Of a stretch of DNA of 64,000 nucleotides, positions 26,550 through 35,475 are shown piece by piece. Made by a program: the position numbers and the translations under genes. The notes under the pieces were generated by a model. That model saw nothing but the letters and a program-made list of their open reading frames with translations. It had not been told where the DNA came from and did not search any database. This stretch comes from Thermodesulfobacterium sp. (GTDB lineage: Bacteria > Desulfobacterota > Thermodesulfobacteria > Thermodesulfobacteriales > Thermodesulfobacteriaceae). Every line of letters begins with the position of its first letter. Position 1 is the stretch's first letter. The DNA lies in assembly GCA_017656385.1 (NCBI GenBank), contig JACDNX010000003.1, positions 1-64,000 of the forward strand. Direction: 5' to 3'.

Positions 26550-27218
26550 TTACACCTCTAAACAAGAAGAAATTTGTTTGTCCAATTCTTTTTTTAAAGT
26601 TGTTTTGAAAGTCTCCTTAGAGATGGCAGGCACTGGGAAATCGAAATGGAGATCGCTTTTATAAGCCTTTTCAACGATATTTTTAGCTCTTTTAACAAGT
26701 CTTGAACATTTAGATTTTTCAATCTTTTCTACCAAATTAAAAAATTTTAAAAGTCTGACAAACTTTTTTTTATCAAAGCTGTCAAGTGGCTTTTCCTCTT
26801 CAACTATTTCCTCCAGATCAAGAATGAGTTTTTTCATCTGATCAAGAAGCGGGATCTGAATCTGCTTTCTTAATTGCTCTTCAAGGAGTAAAAATTCTTG
26901 AGCAAGAGTAAAGTAACTCTCCTCTGAAAAATCTCTATGGAGAATATTTTCCTTAAACCAGTAGGAAAACTCTTTTCTCAAGAGGTCTACCAGATACATA
27001 AAATCAAATCCCTGATGCTCCAAAACAGACTCTAAATCTTTTATATCCAAATTTTCTCCCAAAAAGGGAAGTTCTTTTTTACTGTAAATATGTAAAAGAG
27101 CCCAGAGAAAGTGTTTAGGTTTAAAACTTACTTCTTTGTCTTCTATGAAAAAAGAAGTTTCTTCGGCTTGGTATCTTTTTAAAACCTCGATTATCCATTC
27201 TACAGTATAAAATTTCAT
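26550..27218 (-). CDS. Unknown helical protein
   Basis: This 222-residue protein is not recognised. It is predicted almost wholly helical and strongly charged, with no signal peptide, membrane segment or catalytic motif visible. It sits between alaS (5 bp) and nth (2 bp) in one operon, which suggests a cytoplasmic housekeeping role. The codon use looks like its neighbours'. Confidence 0.75.
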   Translation of the reverse strand: MKFYTVEWIIEVLKRYQAEETSFFIEDKEVSFKPKHFLWALLHIYSKKELPFLGENLDIKDLESVLEHQGFDFMYLVDLLRKEFSYWFKENILHRDFSEESYFTLAQEFLLLEEQLRKQIQIPLLDQMKKLILDLEEIVEEEKPLDSFDKKKFVRLLKFFNLVEKIEKSKCSRLVKRAKNIVEKAYKSDLHFDFPVPAISKETFKTTLKKELDKQISSCLEV

Positions 27219-27223
27219 TCTTT

Positions 27224-29830
27224 TTACAGACTGGGAAGTTTTTCTTCTAACAGATTTTTGATTTTATTTAAACTTACCCTTTCTTTAAAACTACCTTGAG
27301 ATAGCTCGGATTTTCCTCCACCTTTTAAACCTACAGATTCTCCTAATTTCTGAAAAATTTTATTTGCAGGATATTTTTCTGCCAGATCCTTTGTTACCAT
27401 ACATACTGCTAAGGGGAATCCGTTTTCTCTTTCTCCAACAATAAAAATTATGCCAGAGCCAAGTTTATTTTTAAAGTAATCACCCATTTCTCTCAGCTCT
27501 GCCATATTATCTGTCTCAAAAGAGGTAACAAGAAGTTTAACTCCGTTTATCTCTTTAACTTCTCTTAGTTTTTCCTCAAGAACTTTTTTGAGGTCCACAC
27601 TTTTTAGCTTTTTAATTTCTCTTTCAAGGTTTTCTATCTCTTTTAAAAGACTTTTAACTCTTTTTTCTATGTCCTTAGGGGTTGTTTTTAATATTTCTGC
27701 AATTTTTTCAATTCTTTCTTCCAGATTTTTAGTCCATTCATAGGCTTTCAATCCAGCAACTGCTTCAATTCGTCTTATTCCAGAAGCAACACTGCTTTCA
27801 GAAATTATCTTAAAAAGCCCTATATCTCCTGTTCTTTTTACATGAGTTCCTCCACAGAGTTCCATAGAAATTTCGTCAATCTTTACCACTCTTACAATTT
27901 CTCCGTATTTTTCTTCAAAAATTGCTATAGCTCCCAACTTTTCTGCTTCCTCTCTTTTAACCCAAAAAGTTTCAACCTGATAGTTTTCTAAAACCCATCT
28001 GTTTATTAATTCTTCTACCTTTTTAAGCTCTTTTGGAGTTAAAGCCTGAAAATGGGTAAAATCAAAACGAAGCCTTTTTTCTTCAACCAAAGAACCAGAT
28101 TGCCTTACATGAGAGCCAAGAACTTTTCTTAAAGCCGAATGAAGTAGATGAGTGGCTGTATGATGTCTTTGTATGTGAAATCTTTTCTCTTTATCAACTC
28201 TCATTAAAACTTCTTCATCTTTTTCAATCAGTCTTTCAATAAGCTTTATTTTATGATAGATAAGATCTCCTGCTTTTTGAGTTTCTAAAACCTCAGCTTT
28301 TCCTTTTGAACCAATAATCACGCCTGTATCATAAACTTGACCACCACCTTCAGGATAAAAGGGAGTTAAATTGGTAACAAGGTAATAAAAATTGTTTTCT
28401 TTTTTGATTTCTAACACTTTTGCTTTTGTCTCAAGAGTTTCATAGCCTACAAACATGGTCTGGATTTCTTTTTTTACCATATCTTTGATAAATTTTGGCA
28501 CTTTCTCAAGAGCACCTTTCCAGGATTTTCTACTTTTTTCTCTTGCTTTGTTTCTCAATTTTTCAAAACTTTCCAGATCCAGAGAAAAACCCAGAGGTAA
28601 AACCTGATCCCTCACCAGATCATAAGGGAAACCATAAGTGTCATAAAGTTTGAACAAAACTTCACCGGGTATGAGCTTTTTTTGTTCCTTCTGCAGCTTT
28701 TTTATTTCCTTTTCAAGAATTTCAAGTCCAAGGCTAAGAGTTTCTAAAAATTTGTCTTCTTCTATTTTAAGAACTTTTTTGACAACTTCCTCATTTTTTA
28801 CAAGCTCTGGATAAACATCTCCGAATTCCTGAATTACAGGGTTAACAAGCTTGTAAAGAAAGGAAGAGTTCAGTCCAAGCAGTTTTCCAAATCTTTCAGC
28901 CCTTCTTATAATTCTTCTTAAAACATAACCTCTACCTTCATTTGAAGGCATAATTCCTTCTGCAAGAAGAAAGACACTTGCTCTTATGTGATCAGCTATC
29001 ACTCTGAAGGCGATTTCGGTGTTCTTATCTTCTTTAAAAGATTTTCCAGTTATTTCTGAAAGTTTGCTAATTATTCCTGTAAAAAGGTCAGTTTCGTAAT
29101 TTGAGGAAACTTCTTGAATAACAGCAGTAATTCTTTCGAGACCCATTCCTGTGTCTATACATCCTTTTGGTAGTGGTTTGAGATTACCTTTTTCGTCCCT
29201 TTCGTATTGCATAAAAACGAGATTCCATATTTCCAGAAATCTATCACAGTCACAGCCTGGGGCACAGGTTGGTTTTTTACAACCGAATTCTTCTCCCTGA
29301 TCGTAAATTATTTCTGAGCAAGGACCACAAGGGCCAGTATCTCCCATAGCCCAAAAATTGTCTTTTTCACCAAGCCTTATAATTCTTTCTTCAGAAAGAC
29401 CTGCTATTTTTTTCCAGAGCTTACCTGCTTCGTCATCTTTTTCGTAAATAGTGACATAAAGACGCTTTTTCGGAAGATTTAATACTTTGGTAACAAACTC
29501 CCATGCATAGGCTATGGCTTCTTCTTTGAAATAATCTCCAAATGAAAAATTTCCAAGCATTTCAAAAAAGGTGTGATGTCTTGCAGTGTAGCCTACATTT
29601 TCCAAATCGTTGTGCTTACCTCCAGCACGGACACATTTTTGGCAACTAACAGCTCGAGTGTAGGGTCTTACTTCTTCTCCCAAAAATACTTTTTTAAACT
29701 GAACCATTCCAGCATTGGTAAAAAGAAGAGTTGGATCATCATAAGGGATAAGAGATGAGCTTGGGACAACCTCATGTCCCAGATTTTTAAAATAATCAAT
29801 AAATAGAGCTCTTATTTCTTTTCCCTTCAT
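27224..29830 (-). CDS. alaS: Alanyl-tRNA synthetase
   Basis: This 868-residue protein has the complete AlaRS order: class II catalytic domain (TARHHTFFEMLGNFSFGDYFKEEAI near residues 82-106), tRNA recognition domain, editing domain with zinc ligands HHTATHLLH near 553 and CGGTH near 660, a coiled coil and the C-Ala domain ending in GGKSELSQGS. The sequence NAGMVQFK near 39 is typical. It probably leads the operon alaS-unknown-nth-lgt. A 9-bp inverted repeat lies directly upstream (29834-29879). Confidence 0.98.
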   Translation of the reverse strand: MKGKEIRALFIDYFKNLGHEVVPSSSLIPYDDPTLLFTNAGMVQFKKVFLGEEVRPYTRAVSCQKCVRAGGKHNDLENVGYTARHHTFFEMLGNFSFGDYFKEEAIAYAWEFVTKVLNLPKKRLYVTIYEKDDEAGKLWKKIAGLSEERIIRLGEKDNFWAMGDTGPCGPCSEIIYDQGEEFGCKKPTCAPGCDCDRFLEIWNLVFMQYERDEKGNLKPLPKGCIDTGMGLERITAVIQEVSSNYETDLFTGIISKLSEITGKSFKEDKNTEIAFRVIADHIRASVFLLAEGIMPSNEGRGYVLRRIIRRAERFGKLLGLNSSFLYKLVNPVIQEFGDVYPELVKNEEVVKKVLKIEEDKFLETLSLGLEILEKEIKKLQKEQKKLIPGEVLFKLYDTYGFPYDLVRDQVLPLGFSLDLESFEKLRNKAREKSRKSWKGALEKVPKFIKDMVKKEIQTMFVGYETLETKAKVLEIKKENNFYYLVTNLTPFYPEGGGQVYDTGVIIGSKGKAEVLETQKAGDLIYHKIKLIERLIEKDEEVLMRVDKEKRFHIQRHHTATHLLHSALRKVLGSHVRQSGSLVEEKRLRFDFTHFQALTPKELKKVEELINRWVLENYQVETFWVKREEAEKLGAIAIFEEKYGEIVRVVKIDEISMELCGGTHVKRTGDIGLFKIISESSVASGIRRIEAVAGLKAYEWTKNLEERIEKIAEILKTTPKDIEKRVKSLLKEIENLEREIKKLKSVDLKKVLEEKLREVKEINGVKLLVTSFETDNMAELREMGDYFKNKLGSGIIFIVGERENGFPLAVCMVTKDLAEKYPANKIFQKLGESVGLKGGGKSELSQGSFKERVSLNKIKNLLEEKLPSL

Positions 29831-29833
29831 AAG

Positions 29834-29879
29834 CTCTTAAAAATTCAAAATTTTAATTTGACTAAATCTATTTTAAGAG
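29834..29879. repeat. Inverted repeat upstream of alaS
   Basis: CTCTTAAAA at 29834-29842 is repeated in inverted form (TTTTAAGAG) at 29871-29879. It begins 4 bp upstream of the alaS start codon. It could be a weak hairpin or a protein site; the arms are AT-rich. Confidence 0.4.
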
Positions 29880-29940
29880 ATTTTGAAATTTTAGCAATTT
29901 CTTTAGAAAGTTTTTTCTTTATGCGATCCTTTATAAGTAG

Positions 29941-30039
29941 AGCAGGTTTTTTATAATTAGTGGACAAGCTGTTCTTATTTATGGAGAACCTCGGCTTACC
30001 AGAGATATTGGTATAACACTTGGAATAGGAATAACTTAA
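29941..30039 (+). pseudogene. Fragment of a nucleotidyltransferase (AbiEii-like) gene
   Basis: In one frame this segment reads FFIISGQAVLIYGEPRLTRD followed by IGITLGIGIT and a stop. That matches the start of nucleotidyltransferase domains of the type (I/G)GxAVxxYGxPRxTxDIDI. The second catalytic aspartate of DID has become Gly, upstream sequence has stop codons, and nothing downstream continues the domain. It is a short relic of a gene often found in toxin-antitoxin or defence loci. Confidence 0.6.
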
Positions 30040-30061
30040 AAATTCTAAGGTTCAATTATCG

Positions 30062-30089
30062 TTGCTTTATTTTAAATATATATTAAACT
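30062..30089 (+). promoter_or_regulatory. Possible metK promoter
   Basis: TTGCTT (30062-30067) and TAAACT (30084-30089) are separated by 16 bp. No SAM riboswitch fold was found in the leader. Confidence 0.35.
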
Positions 30090-30124
30090 TGCATTTTATC
30101 AGACTATTAATTTGGAGGTAGGAA

Positions 30125-31288
30125 ATGCTGTTAAAAAATTTTCTTTTTACTTCTGAATCTGTTACAGAGGGACATCCTGATAAAGTCGCAGATCAGATTT
30201 CTGATGCCATTTTAGATGCGATTTTAGAAAAAGATCCCTATGCAAGAGTTGCGTGTGAAACAATGGTTAATACAGGTATGATTCTTATTGCAGGAGAAAT
30301 TACAACAGAGGCTCGTGTTGATTATGCTACCGTTGCAAGAGGAGTGGTTAAAGAAATAGGTTACAACCATTCTGATCTTGGTTTTGACTATCAAACCTGT
30401 GCAGTGCTTATAAGTATTGATAGACAGAGTCCTGATATTGCTATGGGAATAGATAAAGATGGGGAGATTGGAGCAGGGGATCAGGGACTTATGTTTGGAT
30501 ATGCTTGTGATGAAACTCCAGATTATATGCCTATGCCTATATGGTATGCTCATAGACTTGCTATGAGGCTTGCAGAAGTAAGAAAAAAAGGAATTTTACC
30601 CTTTTTAAGACCTGATGGAAAAACACAGGTAACAGTTAGATATGAAGATAGAAGACCAGTTGATGTGCACACTGTAGTTATTGCTGCTCAGCATGATCCT
30701 ACAGTCACCCAAAAGGAGCTAAGAGAAGCTATAATTGAAGAGGTAGTAAAGAAAGTTATTGCCCCTGAACATTTAACTTCTGAGACAAAAATTCTTGTAA
30801 ATACAACAGGAAGATTTGTAATAGGCGGACCACTTGCTGACTGCGGAATGACAGGAAGAAAAATAATAGTTGATACATACGGAGGAAGAGGACATCACGG
30901 AGGTGGAGCTTTTTCTGGTAAAGATCCCACAAAAGTTGATAGAACTCCCTCTTATTATACCAGATATGTAGCGAAAAATCTTGTTGCTGCAGGAGTTGCA
31001 AAGGAGCTGGAAGTTCAGGTAGCCTATGCCATAGGAGTGCCAGATCCTTTAGCTATAAATGTGAATACCTATGGAACACATACCATCCCTGTTGAAAAGA
31101 TACTGGAAATAATTAATAAACTTTTCTGCTTCAGACCCAAACACATGATAGACTACCTAAATCTCAGAAGACCCATTTTTAAGAAGACGGCTTGCTATGG
31201 TCATTTTGGAAGAAGTGAGCCTGAATTTACCTGGGAAAAGCTTGATATGGTTGAAAAAATAAAAGAGCTGGCAGGTTTTGACAAATAA
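30125..31288 (+). CDS. metK: S-adenosylmethionine synthetase
   Basis: MetK makes SAM from methionine and ATP. The 387-residue protein has the N-terminal [22 protein letters not shown], the [12 protein letters not shown] hexapeptide region near residues 118-129 and the phosphate-binding [21 protein letters not shown] near 255-275. GGAGG sits 6 nt before the ATG. It is followed by ahcY after 12 bp, linking SAM synthesis to SAH removal. Confidence 0.98.
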   Translation: MLLKNFLFTSESVTEGHPDKVADQISDAILDAILEKDPYARVACETMVNTGMILIAGEITTEARVDYATVARGVVKEIGYNHSDLGFDYQTCAVLISIDRQSPDIAMGIDKDGEIGAGDQGLMFGYACDETPDYMPMPIWYAHRLAMRLAEVRKKGILPFLRPDGKTQVTVRYEDRRPVDVHTVVIAAQHDPTVTQKELREAIIEEVVKKVIAPEHLTSETKILVNTTGRFVIGGPLADCGMTGRKIIVDTYGGRGHHGGGAFSGKDPTKVDRTPSYYTRYVAKNLVAAGVAKELEVQVAYAIGVPDPLAINVNTYGTHTIPVEKILEIINKLFCFRPKHMIDYLNLRRPIFKKTACYGHFGRSEPEFTWEKLDMVEKIKELAGFDK

Positions 31289-32557
<1,269 letters not shown>

Positions 32558-32566
32558 AAATTTTTG

Positions 32567-33499
32567 ATGCTAAAACCTCGGCTGGTTTTAAGTGCCTGTT
32601 TAAATTTAGAAAGAACAAGGTATGACGGAAAATTAATAGAAAATCCTGTAGCTATAAAACTTCGTAATTTTTGTGATGTAATTTCTGTATGTCCAGAAAT
32701 AAGTATTGGGCTTTCTGTTCCAAGAGAGAAGATAATTCTTTACAAAGATAGCAAAAAAATAAAAGCTGTTGAAATTTTTACAGGAAAAGATTTTACAGAA
32801 AAACTGATATCCTTTTCCAAAGAAACTATCAGAAATTTTCCAGAAATTGAAGGATTTTTTTTGAAAAGTAAATCCCCTTCCTGTGGAGTTTCTCACAAAA
32901 CCAAGACTTACAAAGATATTGAAGGTGAGCATTTATACGGAAAATCTCAGGGAATTTTTGCTAAGCAAATTTTAAAAGCCTTTCCACTTTTACCGGTTGT
33001 TGATGAAGAAATTATCAAGAACAAAGATGAGCTTGAGAATTTTTTCATCAGAATTTTTGCCTTAAGAAGATTAAGAGAGCTTAAGGAAAAAGCTAAAGAT
33101 AAAAGGGATATTATTTCTTTTCATAAAAAAGCTTACCATCTTCTCATGAGTTATGATCCTTCAGGGTTTCGGGAAATTGAAAGATTTTTATTTTCCAAAG
33201 ACACCGCATTTAAAGAGATTTTAAAAAGATATGAAAATTATTTTAAAAAAACCTTAGCCAAACCTTTTAGCAGAGGCAAACAGATTAACGCTATTTTGCA
33301 CATTCTGGAAAATTTTTCTAAGCACTTAGGAGAAAGAGAAAAAGCCAGAATTTTTCATTTTATTGAAAACTATAAAAGAAGGAAGATAGTTCTAAGCAGG
33401 GTAATTAGAGAGTTAAAAAGTCTTTTGCAAGAGAAAGGAAAGACATTTCCAGAGTTTTACTTAGAGCCCTATCCTGAAGAGCTTGAAGAGTTATTTTAA
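32567..33499 (+). CDS. DUF523 and DUF1722 domain protein
   Basis: The N-terminal half (1-155) shows DUF523 features: LSACLN, a conserved RYDG, SVCPE and a KSKSPSCG motif with conserved cysteines. The C-terminal half (about 160-310) matches the DUF1722/YbgA pattern (FHKKAYHLLMSYDP and a YRRRK-like helix). The biochemical role is not established. A TTG at 32564 directly precedes the ATG used here. It follows ahcY by 9 bp. Confidence 0.85.
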   Translation: MLKPRLVLSACLNLERTRYDGKLIENPVAIKLRNFCDVISVCPEISIGLSVPREKIILYKDSKKIKAVEIFTGKDFTEKLISFSKETIRNFPEIEGFFLKSKSPSCGVSHKTKTYKDIEGEHLYGKSQGIFAKQILKAFPLLPVVDEEIIKNKDELENFFIRIFALRRLRELKEKAKDKRDIISFHKKAYHLLMSYDPSGFREIERFLFSKDTAFKEILKRYENYFKKTLAKPFSRGKQINAILHILENFSKHLGEREKARIFHFIENYKRRKIVLSRVIRELKSLLQEKGKTFPEFYLEPYPEELEELF

Positions 33500-33516
33500 T
33501 TAGTCCTAAAATTTGT

Positions 33517-33522
33517 TATAAT
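33517..33522 (+). promoter_or_regulatory. -10 element for a leaderless riboflavin synthase message
   Basis: A consensus TATAAT lies at 33517-33522 and the ATG of the riboflavin synthase gene is at 33529, where transcription would begin. The -35 region is poor (T-rich). No Shine-Dalgarno exists. Confidence 0.5.
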
Positions 33523-33528
33523 AAAAGT

Positions 33529-34185
33529 ATGTTTACAGGATTGGTTGAAGGAATAGGGAAAATAGTTTCTTTACAATCTTATCAGGGAGGATTGCTTGCA
33601 GAAATTTCAGCCTCTTTTTCCCTAAGAGACACAAATATAGGAGATAGCATAGCAGTTGATGGAGTTTGTTTGACTGTTACAGAGATAAGAGGTTCTTCTT
33701 TTAAAGCTCAAATCTCTCCGGAAACCCTTGCTAAAACAACTTTCAGATACAAAAATTCAGGAGATTTTGTTAATTTAGAGAGAGCGCTTAGACTGGGAGA
33801 AAGATTGGGAGGACATTTAGTTTCTGGACATGTAGATGGTATAGGAAAAGTAGTTTCCATAACTCCTATAGAAGATTTCTGGAAGGTTGAGATAGAAATT
33901 CCAGAGGAGCTTGTCTCTTACTTAGTTAAAAAAGGCTCTATCGCTATTGATGGTGTGAGTCTTACTATAAATGATTTTAAGAACAATCTGGTAGAGCTTA
34001 TGTTAGTTCCTCATACTCTAAAAGTTACAACTCTTTGTCTTAAAAAACCAGGAGATCTCGTAAACATAGAGATAGATATGATAGCAAAAATGGTTTATAA
34101 ATGGCTTTCTCCCTATATAGAAAGTCTTGAAAGATCAAAAAAAGCACTCACTTTGGAGTTTCTTAAAGAACATGGCTTCTTGTAA
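33529..34185 (+). CDS. ribE: Riboflavin synthase alpha chain
   Basis: This enzyme dismutates two lumazine molecules to riboflavin. The 218-residue protein has two lumazine-binding halves: MFTGLVEGIGKI with VDGVCLTV in the first and GHVDGIGKVV with IDGVSLTIND in the second. Length fits the family. No ribosome-binding site is seen. The serine hydrolase gene overlaps its 3' end. A RibD-type reductase elsewhere in the window (57.0 kb) belongs to the same pathway. Confidence 0.96.
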   Translation: MFTGLVEGIGKIVSLQSYQGGLLAEISASFSLRDTNIGDSIAVDGVCLTVTEIRGSSFKAQISPETLAKTTFRYKNSGDFVNLERALRLGERLGGHLVSGHVDGIGKVVSITPIEDFWKVEIEIPEELVSYLVKKGSIAIDGVSLTINDFKNNLVELMLVPHTLKVTTLCLKKPGDLVNIEIDMIAKMVYKWLSPYIESLERSKKALTLEFLKEHGFL

Positions 34186-35269
34186 GATGATAAGTTCTCT
34201 TTCTCAGCTACTTAAAGAGGCTGTTGAAAACGGAGTTTTCCCTGGAGCAGTAGCAGGAATTTTTTACAATAGTAATAAATATATTATTCAGGCAGGATAT
34301 AAAGCTCTTTGTCCTTTTCCTGAACCTTTGGAAGAAACTGATATCTTTGATCTTGCCTCTCTTACCAAACCTTTAGCTCTTACCTTTACTTTTATGTATC
34401 TTCTTTCTAAGGAATCCAAGGTTGATCTATATACTCCTATAGGAAATTATTTAGACTTAAGAAAAGATCTTGCTGAAATTCCTGTTTATAGATTTTTTAA
34501 TCACACAGCAGGACTAAAAGCTTGGTATCCTTTTTATAAGGAGCTCAAAAAAGAAAAAGGAACTGATAAGTTAGGTTTATTAATTAAAAAAATAGAAGAG
34601 CTCTCTTTAGAATATTTTCCAGGAGAAAAATGCCTTTATTCTGATTTGAATTATTTTATATTGACTTATCTTTTGGAAAAGGTTTATCAAAAAGACATGG
34701 AGACTCTTTTTGAGGTTGCCAAAAGTGTTTTCACCTTTAGCAGAAAGGCTTATCTTGGTTTTAAACCTCTTGAAAAAGGGATTGATCAGGAGAAGATTGT
34801 TCCGACTTCAGTTTGTCCCTGGAGTAAAAAGATTTTAAGAGGTGTGGTTGAAGATGAAAATACAAGAGCTCTTGGAGGAGTATCAGGAGTAGCTGGTCTT
34901 TTTGGAAATATTTATGGAGTTCTAGAAATTCTTGAGTTTCTTCTGAAGGCTTATAAAGAGAATACAGATATAATTTCTCAGGAAATAGTAAAAGAATTTC
35001 TGGATTTTAGAGAGGGAAATTTTAATTTTTCACTTGGTTTTATGTTGCAAAGTTTAAACGGATATTCAGCAACTGCTGGTGTTTTTTCTGATAAAACAGT
35101 GGGACATCTCGGTTTTACAGGATGTTCCTTTTTTGTGGATTTAGAGAGAGAACTTATTGTGGTTTTACTTACCAACAGGGTTCACCCTGATAGAAACAAT
35201 TCAAAAATAAGAGATTTCAGACCAGTTTTTCACAAAGCAGTTTTAGAAAGCTTGGAATCAATTAGATAG
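34172..35269 (+). CDS. Beta-lactamase-family serine hydrolase
   Basis: The protein has the three active-site motifs of class C/PBP4*-like serine hydrolases: SLTK in FDLASLTKPLAL, YSDLNY as the YxN element, and HLGFTG near the C terminus in place of KTG. No signal peptide is evident, so it may be a cytoplasmic esterase-like member. An in-frame TTG at 34127 exists; the ATG at 34172 (or 34187) is preferred because a GGAG lies at 34155-34158. It overlaps riboflavin synthase by 14 bp. Confidence 0.82.
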   Translation: MASCKMISSLSQLLKEAVENGVFPGAVAGIFYNSNKYIIQAGYKALCPFPEPLEETDIFDLASLTKPLALTFTFMYLLSKESKVDLYTPIGNYLDLRKDLAEIPVYRFFNHTAGLKAWYPFYKELKKEKGTDKLGLLIKKIEELSLEYFPGEKCLYSDLNYFILTYLLEKVYQKDMETLFEVAKSVFTFSRKAYLGFKPLEKGIDQEKIVPTSVCPWSKKILRGVVEDENTRALGGVSGVAGLFGNIYGVLEILEFLLKAYKENTDIISQEIVKEFLDFREGNFNFSLGFMLQSLNGYSATAGVFSDKTVGHLGFTGCSFFVDLERELIVVLLTNRVHPDRNNSKIRDFRPVFHKAVLESLESIR

Positions 35270-35364
35270 TGTCACAAAAAAGCGCATTTTTGGAAATTTT
35301 TTTGAAAAAATTAAATTTAAAGCGAATTTAAAAAATATTTAACTTTAATTTTAAATTTTTGACT

Positions 35365-35393
35365 TTGACTTCCGTTATATTTATCCATATATA
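35365..35393 (+). promoter_or_regulatory. Predicted promoter of the tungstate locus
   Basis: TTGACT (35365-35370) and TATATA (35388-35393) are 17 bp apart. The -10 lies inside the first ModE-like operator, so regulator binding would block RNA polymerase. Confidence 0.55.
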
Positions 35394-35396
35394 ACC
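35373..35396. promoter_or_regulatory. ModE-like operator, site A
   Basis: A 24-bp near-palindrome has half-sites CGTTATAT and ATATAACC separated by 8 bp. E. coli ModE sites have the same layout (CGTTATAT, 8 bp, ATAACG-type arm). Only the last base departs from symmetry. It covers the predicted -10. Confidence 0.65.
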
Positions 35397-35406
35397 ATAT
35401 GGTTAT
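35391..35406. repeat. Perfect 16-bp palindrome between the ModE-like sites
   Basis: ATAACCATATGGTTAT is fully self-complementary. It shares its left end with site A and abuts site B at 35407. The ATAACC and GGTTAT arms resemble the operator half-sites, so it may be part of a composite operator at the expected transcription start. Confidence 0.6.
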
Positions 35407-35430
35407 CGTTATTTATAACTGAAAATAACG
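35407..35430. promoter_or_regulatory. ModE-like operator, site B
   Basis: A second 24-bp element has the arms CGTTATTT and AAATAACG around 8 bp. Its centre is 34 bp from that of site A. It lies downstream of the predicted start, in the leader of the tungstate-binding fusion gene. Confidence 0.65.
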
Positions 35431-35475
35431 CTATGCTAAAAGTTCAACTACAAAATTTATAAAGGGGTAGATAAA

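Noticed and set aside
29848-29990. Minus-strand helical-looking frame (ALLIKDRIKKKLSKEIAKIS)
   Set aside because: No start codon with a ribosome site, and it is antisense to the relic; AT-rich DNA gives Lys/Ile-rich frames by chance.
29840-30124. Possible SAM riboswitch upstream of metK
   Set aside because: No conserved SAM-I/II/III core or terminator-antiterminator fold is visible; part of the region is a nucleotidyltransferase relic.
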